Shown: in pieces, positions 1 through 6,367 of the stretch
How the letters are laid out: every line of letters begins with the position of its first letter
How positions within the stretch are numbered: the first letter of the stretch is position 1
DNA from: Candidatus Pelagibacter sp.
GTDB taxonomy: Bacteria > Pseudomonadota > Alphaproteobacteria > Pelagibacterales > Pelagibacteraceae
Direction: 5' to 3'
NCBI GenBank assembly: GCA_028222435.1
Contig: JAOIST010000015.1
Location: forward strand, 1-9,887
DNA: 9,887 nt
Program-made: the position numbers and the translations under genes
Notes under the pieces: generated by a model
Databases searched by the model: none
The model's input: the letters and a program-made list of their open reading frames with translations, nothing else
Told to the model about the DNA's origin: nothing

Positions 1-254
1 GGCTTATTTATTTCTTGTTTTGACTCCAAAGTAAGAATTAAATCTCCTTTATTAATTTTATCGCCCAGAGAAACATTAATTGTTTCTATTTTGCCTTCAT
101 GTGTTGACGGCACCTCAACACTTGATTTATCGCTTTCTAAAGTTATTAAAGAGTCATTTTTTTTAATTTCTTGACCTTTTTTAACAAGAACTTCGATAAC
201 TTCTACATCTTTAAAGTCACCCATATCTGGAACTAAAATTTTTTGAATTGTCAT
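1..254 (-). CDS. aceF: Pyruvate dehydrogenase E2 (dihydrolipoyl acetyltransferase), N-terminal part
   Basis: Partial gene: the first 84 codons are present and the rest lies beyond the window start. E2 carries acetyl groups from E1 to CoA on swinging lipoyl arms and forms the core of the cytoplasmic pyruvate dehydrogenase complex. The visible part is one complete biotinyl/lipoyl domain (about residues 5-78) with the ESDKSS lipoylation motif; the modified lysine is K43. The Gly residues that shape the domain (G12, G27, G54, G64) are present. The ATG at 254-252 follows the aceE stop after a single base, so the two genes are surely co-transcribed and probably translationally coupled. No Shine-Dalgarno sequence is seen. 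The identity as E2, rather than another lipoyl protein, rests on its place directly after aceE; the catalytic domain is not visible. It could carry further lipoyl domains downstream. Confidence 0.9.
   Translation of the reverse strand, partial: MTIQKILVPDMGDFKDVEVIEVLVKKGQEIKKNDSLITLESDKSSVEVPSTHEGKIETINVSLGDKINKGDLILTLESKQEINK
24..233 (-). repeat. Lipoyl-domain repeat copy in aceF
   Basis: Codons 8-77 of aceF encode a lipoyl domain that aligns without gaps to codons 7-76 of aceE; I count 42 of 70 identical residues by eye. The longest exact DNA match I noticed is 17 bp around the lipoylation motif (115-131 here, 3137-3153 in aceE). Synonymous sites elsewhere have diverged, which points to an old domain duplication rather than a recent or assembly-made one. 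Confidence 0.85.
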
Positions 255-255
255 T

Positions 256-3200
256 TTACAAATTTGCTGGGAAATCTTTCTCTTTATCTATCTTATATTT
301 TTTAATTGCTTTTTCTGCCTCTTCAGAACCCACAAGTTGCTCTTTTGCTAATGCGCTTAGAGTGAAGGCTACTATATGTTCTTTATCTACTTCAAAAAAT
401 TTTCTTAGATTTTTTCTCGTATCACTTCTTCCGTAACCATCTGTTCCTAATGAATAAAATTTTTTGTCTGTATAAGGTCTTATTTGATCTGTGAATGCTC
501 TTGTATAATCTGAAGCTGCTATAATCAGCCCGTCTTTTTTAGACAAACATTCTTGAACATAAGATTTTTTTGGTTTTTTATTAGGATTTAAAAGATTTAC
601 TCTTTCAGTTTCCATTCCATTTCTTCTTAATTCATTGAAACTCGTTACACTCCAAATATCTGCATCTATATTATATTCTTTAGATAAAATACCAGAAGCA
701 GCTATTAATTCTCTTAAAATCGTTCCTGAGCCTAATAATTGAACTTTAGTTTTGCCTTTATTTTTTCCCTCTTTAAATAAATACATGCCTTTTAAAATCC
801 CATCATCGCAACCCTTAGGTTTTTCTGGGTGAGAGTAGTTTTCGTTCATAGCGGTAATGTAGTAGAAGATATTCTCTTTCTTTTCATGCATTCTTCTTAA
901 GCCTTCTCTAAATATTGTTGCCATTTCATAGGCGAATGTTGGATCATAGCTAATACAGTTTGGAATATTTGACGCTAATAATTGACTGTGACCATCCTGG
1001 TGCTGAAGACCTTCCCCAGCTAATGTAGTTCTACCTGCTGTTGCTCCAATTAAAAAACCTCTTGTCTGCGAGTCTCCAGCTGCCCACGCAAGATCGCCAA
1101 CTCTTTGAAAGCCAAACATTGAATAGAAAATATAAACAGGGATCATTTCGATATCGTGATTTGTGTAAGAGGTTCCTGCTGCAATCCATGAAGACATAGC
1201 ACCAGATTCGTTTATACCTTCTTCCAAAACCTGACCGCTTTTATCTTCTCTGTAAGAACTTAATTGTTCAGAGTCGACAGGCTCATATTTTTGTCCTTCG
1301 TGTGCATAGATACCTATTTTTTGAAAAAAGCCTTCCATTCCAAAGGTTCGAGCTTCATCAGGAATAATAGGCACCAATCTAGGAGCAACATTTTTGTCTC
1401 TTAGTAAAGCTGTCATCATTCTTACCAAAGCCATTGTAGTAGACATTTCTTTTTCTCCAGTTGATTTCATAAATGCATCAAAAATATCTTTTGGTGGAGC
1501 TTTAATTTGTTTAGCAAAAGATGATCTCTCTGGAATAAATCCCCCAAGTTTTAACCTTTTTTCTTTTAAATACTTCATCTCTTCGGAGTCTTCACTAGGT
1601 TTATAATATTCAATATCTCTGACTTGTTTATCTGTTAATGGAACATTAAATCTATCTCTGTAGTACAGAAGATCTTGTTCATCTAATTTTTTTTGTTGGT
1701 GAGTAGTGTTAACGCTTTCGCCTGTTTTACCCATCCCATATCCCTTAATAGTTTTTGCTAAAATAACGGAAGGCGAACCAGTATTTTGCATAGCAGCTGA
1801 GTATGCGGTATAAACTTTATGGGGATCGTGGCCACCTCTATTTAATCTCCAAATATCTTTATCTGTCATTGATGAAACAAGTTCTCTTAGTTCAGGATAC
1901 TTTCCAAAAAATTCCTCTCTTACGTATGTACCACCTTTGGCTTTGAAGGCTTGATATTCACCATCAACACATTCATTCATACGTTTGATTAGCAGACCAG
2001 ATTTATCTTTAGCTAACAGCTGATCCCAGTAAGATCCCCAAATAACTTTAATTACATTCCAACCAGAACCTCTAAAACTACCTTCTAGCTCTTGAATAAT
2101 TTTGCTATTTCCACGAACAGGACCGTCTAGTCTTTGTAAATTACAATTTACTACAAAAACTAAATTATCTAATTTTTCACGAGCAGCTAAACCTATTGCT
2201 CCGAGAGATTCCGGTTCATCCATTTCTCCATCTCCAAGAAAAACCCAAATTTTTCTTCCTTCATCTTTAAGTAAACCTCTATTGATCAAGTATTTTAAAA
2301 ATCTTGCTTGATAAATCGCCATGATAGGACCAAGACCCATTGAGACAGTAGGAAACTGCCAAAATTTTGGCATCAACCATGGATGAGGATAAGAAGATAA
2401 ACCCCCTTTGTTAACTTCTTGTCTAAAACCATCTAATTGTTTTGCTGTTAGTCTTCCTTCTAAAAAAGCTCTTGCGTAAACGCCTGGTGCAGAGTGCCCT
2501 TGAAAATAAATTAAATCTCCACCAAACTTATTATTTTTTGCTCTCCAAAAATGATTCATACCTACATCGTAAAGTGTAGCTGCGGAAGCGAAAGTTCCAA
2601 TATGGCCACCTAATTCAGGACTTTTTTTATTAGCTTTAACCACCATTGCCGCCGCGTTCCATCTGATATATGCACGAAGTTTTTTTTCTATGTTTTGATC
2701 CCCGGGTGACTTAATCTCAGCTTCCGGTGGAATAGTATTTATATATGGCGTTGTTCTAGTATCTGGGAGTACGAGACCCGACTTATAAGCCTGGTCAATA
2801 ACTTTATTTAATAAGTAACTTGCTCGAGAAGAACCATCGTTCTCAATAACTGAATTAAGTGAGTCAATCCATTCGTTTGTTTCAATTGGATCAATGTCAT
2901 CTTTAGACTCTAGTTCAGCAAAAACTTTCTTAACTTGTCTTACTTGAATCGTGTCACCGTTAGTTTTTAGTTTTTTCTGAATTGAAAATTCTTTTTCAAC
3001 TTTTTCAACTTTTTTTTCTTTTGATGCTGATTTGGCTTGACCATTTTCAATTGTAGCTAATACACTTCCTTCTGAAACTTTATCTCCAATTTTTACTTTT
3101 AAATCTTTAATTTCTCCGGCAGTGGGAGAGGGTATTTCAACACTTGATTTATCACTTTCGATTGTAACGATAGGATCATTTTTGTTTATCTGATCACCAG

Positions 3201-3273
3201 GTTTAACTAAAACCTCAATGACTTCTACGTCTTTAAAATCCCCTATATCTGGTACTGAAATATCTTGAGCCAT
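256..3273 (-). CDS. aceE: Pyruvate dehydrogenase E1, homodimeric type, with an N-terminal lipoyl domain
   Basis: This thiamine-diphosphate enzyme decarboxylates pyruvate and acetylates the lipoyl group of E2. It has 1005 residues, against about 887 for E. coli AceE. The excess is N-terminal: a complete lipoyl domain (about 4-77, ESDKSS motif, lipoyl lysine K42), then a Lys/Glu-rich linker (about 78-126), then the E1 body from DIDPIETNEW (126-135). From there it aligns with E. coli AceE, recalled from memory, at a constant offset of 118. The Mg/ThDP motif is G347-D348-G349 to N378 (E. coli D230, N260), and H525, E689 and H758 match H407, E571 and H640, so the enzyme should be active. The start is ATG at 3273-3271; a later start would remove the lipoyl fold, which is clearly under coding constraint. 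It is the first gene of the operon with aceF, one base apart. No Shine-Dalgarno sequence is seen. The linker is poor in Ala/Pro, unlike classical E2 linkers. Confidence 0.97.
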   Translation of the reverse strand: MAQDISVPDIGDFKDVEVIEVLVKPGDQINKNDPIVTIESDKSSVEIPSPTAGEIKDLKVKIGDKVSEGSVLATIENGQAKSASKEKKVEKVEKEFSIQKKLKTNGDTIQVRQVKKVFAELESKDDIDPIETNEWIDSLNSVIENDGSSRASYLLNKVIDQAYKSGLVLPDTRTTPYINTIPPEAEIKSPGDQNIEKKLRAYIRWNAAAMVVKANKKSPELGGHIGTFASAATLYDVGMNHFWRAKNNKFGGDLIYFQGHSAPGVYARAFLEGRLTAKQLDGFRQEVNKGGLSSYPHPWLMPKFWQFPTVSMGLGPIMAIYQARFLKYLINRGLLKDEGRKIWVFLGDGEMDEPESLGAIGLAAREKLDNLVFVVNCNLQRLDGPVRGNSKIIQELEGSFRGSGWNVIKVIWGSYWDQLLAKDKSGLLIKRMNECVDGEYQAFKAKGGTYVREEFFGKYPELRELVSSMTDKDIWRLNRGGHDPHKVYTAYSAAMQNTGSPSVILAKTIKGYGMGKTGESVNTTHQQKKLDEQDLLYYRDRFNVPLTDKQVRDIEYYKPSEDSEEMKYLKEKRLKLGGFIPERSSFAKQIKAPPKDIFDAFMKSTGEKEMSTTMALVRMMTALLRDKNVAPRLVPIIPDEARTFGMEGFFQKIGIYAHEGQKYEPVDSEQLSSYREDKSGQVLEEGINESGAMSSWIAAGTSYTNHDIEMIPVYIFYSMFGFQRVGDLAWAAGDSQTRGFLIGATAGRTTLAGEGLQHQDGHSQLLASNIPNCISYDPTFAYEMATIFREGLRRMHEKKENIFYYITAMNENYSHPEKPKGCDDGILKGMYLFKEGKNKGKTKVQLLGSGTILRELIAASGILSKEYNIDADIWSVTSFNELRRNGMETERVNLLNPNKKPKKSYVQECLSKKDGLIIAASDYTRAFTDQIRPYTDKKFYSLGTDGYGRSDTRKNLRKFFEVDKEHIVAFTLSALAKEQLVGSEEAEKAIKKYKIDKEKDFPANL
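3046..3255 (-). repeat. Lipoyl-domain repeat copy in aceE
   Basis: Codons 7-76 of aceE form the partner of the lipoyl domain at the head of aceF, in the same orientation and about 3 kb away. Conservation is highest in the first 18 residues (VPD-GDFKDVEVIEVLVK, one mismatch) and around ESDKSSVE, and lower in the second half of the fold. Direct repeats this diverged are unlikely to recombine often, but they can mislead short-read assembly or domain-based gene naming. Confidence 0.85.
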
Positions 3274-3543
3274 AATTAGCTATTATAAACTGGGTGCAAC
3301 ATATTAAAAAATAAACAAATAATAAACATTAAAGAACTATACAAATTATACGAATAAAATCTAATTATGACACATTTTCTGCTTTTTTTGGTCATTAAAA
3401 TTTATTCATATGTCTTATGCGTTGGTTAATAAATTTTTTATTCAAAAAAAGAGACATTAAAACAAATAGAACGGTTTTAGTTCAGAAAATTATTTTAAAA
3501 AAATATCTATTAAGGTAAAAAAATAAAAGCTAAGTTAGCTTTT
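3274..3543. promoter_or_regulatory. Divergent intergenic region between aceE and aacS
   Basis: These 270 bases are the largest non-coding stretch in the window and must hold the promoters of both aceE (leftward) and the synthetase gene (rightward). They are extremely AT-rich, with no credible ORF, RNA gene or riboswitch fold that I can recognise. The left half contains a good minus-strand promoter candidate and the right end contains a perfect dyad at the synthetase start. On the plus strand only weak elements are seen for the synthetase: TTCAGA at 3481-3486 with TATCTA 17 bp later. No site resembling the E. coli PdhR operator was recognised. Confidence 0.7.
3345..3373 (-). promoter_or_regulatory. 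Candidate sigma70-type promoter of aceE
   Basis: On the minus strand a perfect TATAAT (3350-3345) is preceded, after 17 bp, by GTGTCA (3373-3368), which matches TTGACA at four of six places. Transcription would start near 3338 and give a leader of about 65 nt. A second TATAAT lies at 3287-3282, only 8 bp before the start codon and without a good -35; it would give an almost leaderless mRNA. In such AT-rich DNA chance matches are common, so this is a candidate only. Confidence 0.4.
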
Positions 3544-3545
3544 AT
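3523..3545. repeat. Perfect inverted repeat reaching into the aacS start codon
   Basis: Two 11-bp arms (3523-3533 and 3535-3545, core AAAAGCTAA/TTAGCTTTT) flank a single central G at 3534, with no mismatches. The right arm ends on the A and T of the ATG at 3544-3546. As DNA it has the form of an operator for a dimeric repressor. As RNA it could form a hairpin of about 10 bp with a 3-nt loop that would bury the start codon. It is mostly A/T but contains an AGCT core, and it sits where control of initiation would be expected. Function is inferred from position and symmetry only. Confidence 0.6.
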
Positions 3546-5472
3546 GAAAAATTTTTTGTGGGAACCCTCTAGAAAAAAAAAAGAAGAATCTTTACTTGAA
3601 GATTTTTCAAAATTTGTAAATCTTAAATCAAACTATAATTTCAAAACTTTGTGGGAATGGACAGTAGATTACCCAGAAGAATTTTGGTCAAAGTTTTGGG
3701 ATTATTCAAAAATAATAGGAGATAAAGGAAAAGAAATAATTAAATATAGTAAAATTTTTAATGAAACTAAATTTTTTCCAGATTCTAAGTTAAATTACGC
3801 AGAGAACATTCTTAAGAAAAAAACTTCTGAAGTTGCAATTAATTTTTTATCTGAAAAAGGGTTTGAGGAGGAGATTACTTGGGATCAACTTTATAATAAG
3901 GTTTGTAAATTTTCTAATTACCTTAAATCTCTAGGTTTAAAAAAAGGAGATCGTGTTGCAGCTTATGTTCCAAATAAAATTGAATCTATCATAAGTTTCT
4001 TAGCTTGCGCAAAAAATGGAATAATTTGGTCATCGTGTTCCCCAGATTTTGGGACCCAAGGCGTTGTAGATAGATTCAAACAAATTGAACCTAGTATTTT
4101 AATTACTAGTGATCACTACTTTTACAATGGAAAGAAAATAAATATTCTTGAAAAAATTGAAGATATTTTAAAACAAATTCCCTCAATAAAAAAAACTTTA
4201 GTATTCGCGTATAATAAAAAAGAAGAAATGACTCTACAAGGTCATATAAACTTTGATCAAGTTTTAGAAAAAGCAAATATGGATGAAACTTTTGAGAAGT
4301 TTGAATTTAATCAACCTATCTATATTCTTTATTCAAGTGGCACAACTGGAAAACCTAAATGTATAACACATGGAGCTGGAAATGTTTTAATTGAACATAA
4401 TAAGGAATTCATGCTTCACTGTAATATCAAAAATAATGATAGATTATTTTATTACACCACTACAGGATGGATGATGTGGAATTGGTTAGTAGGTGGTTTA
4501 GCTACAGGGTCTTCAATTTTCCTATTCGACGGCGCTCCAGTTTATCCAAAAATAGATATCCTTTTAGAATATTGTCAAAATAAGAAAATCAATCTCTTTG
4601 GTGTAAGCGCTAAATATATTGATCATTTAAAAAATGAAAAATATAATAGTAAAAATTTAGATTTAAGTTCTATCAAAATAATAACCTCAACAGGTTCACC
4701 CTTAGCTGAGGAAAGTTTTAAGTACGTATATGACAATATAAAGAGAGACGTTCATCTTGCATCTATTGCCGGAGGAACAGATTTAGTTGGTTGTTTAGTT
4801 TTAGGAAATCTTTACTCAAATGTATATATGGGGGAAATTCAAGGCCAGAGCCTGGGTATTGATGTAGACGTTTTTACAGATGAGGGAGAAGGTGTAAAAG
4901 ACGGAGAGAAGGGAGAACTTGTAGTAAAAAAACCTTTTCCATCAATGCCTGTTAAGTTTTGGGGTGATGACGATGGGCAAAAATATCATAGAGCCTATTT
5001 TAATAGATTTAAAAACATTTGGCATCATGGTGATTTTATTGAGCGAACTTTAAACAACGGTTTTATTATGAGAGGCAGATCTGATGCTACGCTTAATCCA
5101 GGAGGAGTAAGAATTGGAACAGCAGAGATTTATCAGCAAGTCGAAGATATTGATTTTATCACAGAAGGCTTAGTTGTCGGTCAGGATTATAAAGATGATG
5201 TTAGAATAATCTTATTTATCACGACAAAAAATAATGAGGAATTAAATGATGAAAAAATAAAATTAATTAAATCAAAAATTCGAAAAAACTGCTCTCCAAA
5301 ACATGTTCCTTCAATAATTATTAAGGTACCAGAAATCCCTAGGACAAAAAGTGGTAAAATAGTTGAACTAGCGGTTAGAAAAGTAATTCACGGAGAAACC
5401 ATCAACAATAAAGAAGCAATAGCTAATCCTGAGGCTTTAAAATATTTTGAAAACATTTCTCAGCTGAAATAA
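3544..5472 (+). CDS. aacS: Acetoacetyl-CoA synthetase
   Basis: This cytoplasmic enzyme activates acetoacetate to acetoacetyl-CoA with ATP, through an acetoacetyl-AMP intermediate. The 642 residues are the usual length for the family and resemble alphaproteobacterial (Rhizobium-type) enzymes from end to end. The N-terminal acetyl-CoA-synthetase cap covers about residues 1-95. Motifs in order are WSSCSPDFG (162-170), the phosphate-binding YSSGTTGKPK (263-272), TTTGWMMWNW (305-314), TSTGSP (381-386), the GRSDATLNPGG hinge (511-521) and PRTKSGK (599-605) with catalytic lysine K605. The SPDFG and GWMMWN signatures favour acetoacetate over acetate. The ATG at 3544 fits the family's N-terminus (M-x-x-x-LW-P), but it has no Shine-Dalgarno sequence and lies in a dyad. 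A run of ten A at 3573-3582 follows codon 9 and is a slippage risk. The 3' end overlaps the convergent deacylase gene by 13 bp. With the thiolase at 6368-7540 it would route acetoacetate to acetyl-CoA. Confidence 0.95.
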   Translation: MKNFLWEPSRKKKEESLLEDFSKFVNLKSNYNFKTLWEWTVDYPEEFWSKFWDYSKIIGDKGKEIIKYSKIFNETKFFPDSKLNYAENILKKKTSEVAINFLSEKGFEEEITWDQLYNKVCKFSNYLKSLGLKKGDRVAAYVPNKIESIISFLACAKNGIIWSSCSPDFGTQGVVDRFKQIEPSILITSDHYFYNGKKINILEKIEDILKQIPSIKKTLVFAYNKKEEMTLQGHINFDQVLEKANMDETFEKFEFNQPIYILYSSGTTGKPKCITHGAGNVLIEHNKEFMLHCNIKNNDRLFYYTTTGWMMWNWLVGGLATGSSIFLFDGAPVYPKIDILLEYCQNKKINLFGVSAKYIDHLKNEKYNSKNLDLSSIKIITSTGSPLAEESFKYVYDNIKRDVHLASIAGGTDLVGCLVLGNLYSNVYMGEIQGQSLGIDVDVFTDEGEGVKDGEKGELVVKKPFPSMPVKFWGDDDGQKYHRAYFNRFKNIWHHGDFIERTLNNGFIMRGRSDATLNPGGVRIGTAEIYQQVEDIDFITEGLVVGQDYKDDVRIILFITTKNNEELNDEKIKLIKSKIRKNCSPKHVPSIIIKVPEIPRTKSGKIVELAVRKVIHGETINNKEAIANPEALKYFENISQLK

Positions 5473-6356
5473 TTTGCGCAATTTTTATGCAACATTGAAT
5501 GAAGCTGAATAAGTTTTTCAAAACTCTTATTATACCCACCGCCTAAAACACCACATAAAGGAGTTTTTTTTGAATAAAAATTTTCAATTACTATTTGGTC
5601 TCTTTTATTTATTCCCTCATCAGTAATTTTAAGTTTGCCTAAACGATCCTCAAAATGAATATCAACTCCAGCTACGTAAAATACAAAATCATACTTATTT
5701 TTGCTAAGCTCTTTTAAATTTTTATGTAGAATGTTTAAATATTCCTCATCCTCCATTTGGTCTTTAAGCTCAATATCAATGTCACTTTTCGACTTTTTTG
5801 CTGGGTAATTGGAAGCGCAATGCATACTAAATGTAAAAATATTAGGGTCGTTTTTAAATATTTCTGAATTCCCATTTCCTTGATGAACATCTAAATCTAT
5901 TATAAGTATTTTTTTTGCATAACCTTTTTTTTTTAAGTAATTAGCAGCTATAGCGACATCATTAAAAACACAAAAACCAGCCCCACAATCGAATGTAGCA
6001 TGATGACTACCACCTGCTGTATTACATGCTAGTCTTGTGTCCAACGCAATTTTACTAGCTAGCACTGTTCCGCCTGTCGCAATAAAAGATCTTCTAACAA
6101 CACTATCATTTATTGGAAATCCAATTTTTTTTTGTAGTTTTATATCTAAACTTTTATTTCTAATATGATTTATGTATTCTAAAGAGTGCGAAGTTTGCAT
6201 CGTATTAATTGAGCATTCTTTTGGAATATAAAATTTTTTAACCACACGCTCTTTTAAAAGGTACTCAGCTAAAGCACTAAATTTTTTGATAGGAAATTTA
6301 TTGTCTTCATTAATCTCAGCTACGTAGTCAGGATGGTTAACGACAGGTAATTCCAT
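5460..6356 (-). CDS. Class IV histone-deacetylase-like (HDAC11-type) protein lysine deacylase
   Basis: A zinc-dependent amidohydrolase of the arginase/deacetylase fold. All active-site parts are visible in its 298 residues: the His pair in GGSHHA (H118, H119), zinc ligands D156 and H158 in DLDVHQGNG, the third ligand D232 in AGVDIHFEDRLG, and the transition-state Tyr Y275 in LGGGYN. The stretch DRLGKLKI-GI-KRD (about 237-253) and the DEEYL segment (203-207) resemble human HDAC11 more than AcuC or the class II-like bacterial enzymes, so class IV is the best assignment. Substrates cannot be read from the sequence; acyl-lysine or small acylated amines are possible. It is the last gene of the minus-strand run, 11 nt after the thiolase stop, with only a weak GAAAGA upstream. 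Its stop codon lies inside the end of aacS. A run of ten A (coding strand, 5934-5925) encodes three Lys. A role in reversing acylation of the neighbouring synthetase is inferred. Confidence 0.9.
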   Translation of the reverse strand: MELPVVNHPDYVAEINEDNKFPIKKFSALAEYLLKERVVKKFYIPKECSINTMQTSHSLEYINHIRNKSLDIKLQKKIGFPINDSVVRRSFIATGGTVLASKIALDTRLACNTAGGSHHATFDCGAGFCVFNDVAIAANYLKKKGYAKKILIIDLDVHQGNGNSEIFKNDPNIFTFSMHCASNYPAKKSKSDIDIELKDQMEDEEYLNILHKNLKELSKNKYDFVFYVAGVDIHFEDRLGKLKITDEGINKRDQIVIENFYSKKTPLCGVLGGGYNKSFEKLIQLHSMLHKNCANYFS

Positions 6357-6367
6357 TGAAAAACAAT

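Noticed and set aside
248..436. Plus-strand ORF of 62 codons opposite the end of aceE
   Set aside because: It lies wholly within well-conserved aceE coding sequence on the other strand, has no family resemblance and no independent start signal.
1394..2311. Plus-strand ORFs at 1394-1606 and 2102-2311 opposite aceE
   Set aside because: Both are antisense shadows of conserved E1 sequence; the AT-rich code leaves chance open frames.
3282..3287. Second TATAAT on the minus strand close to the aceE start, as the main promoter
   Set aside because: It has no credible -35 and would leave almost no leader; the element at 3345-3350 has better spacing and a partial -35. It remains a minor possibility.
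3274..3543. Riboswitch or small RNA in the aceE-aacS spacer
   Set aside because: Apart from the dyad at the right end I find no paired helices or conserved GC-containing core; the sequence is almost all A and T.
5459..5481. Short palindromes TCAGCTGA (5459-5466) and TTGCGCAA (5474-5481) near the convergent gene ends, as a terminator
   Set aside because: Each has four-base arms and no loop, so a stable hairpin is unlikely even though a T-rich stretch follows; the stop codons also lie within them or next to them.
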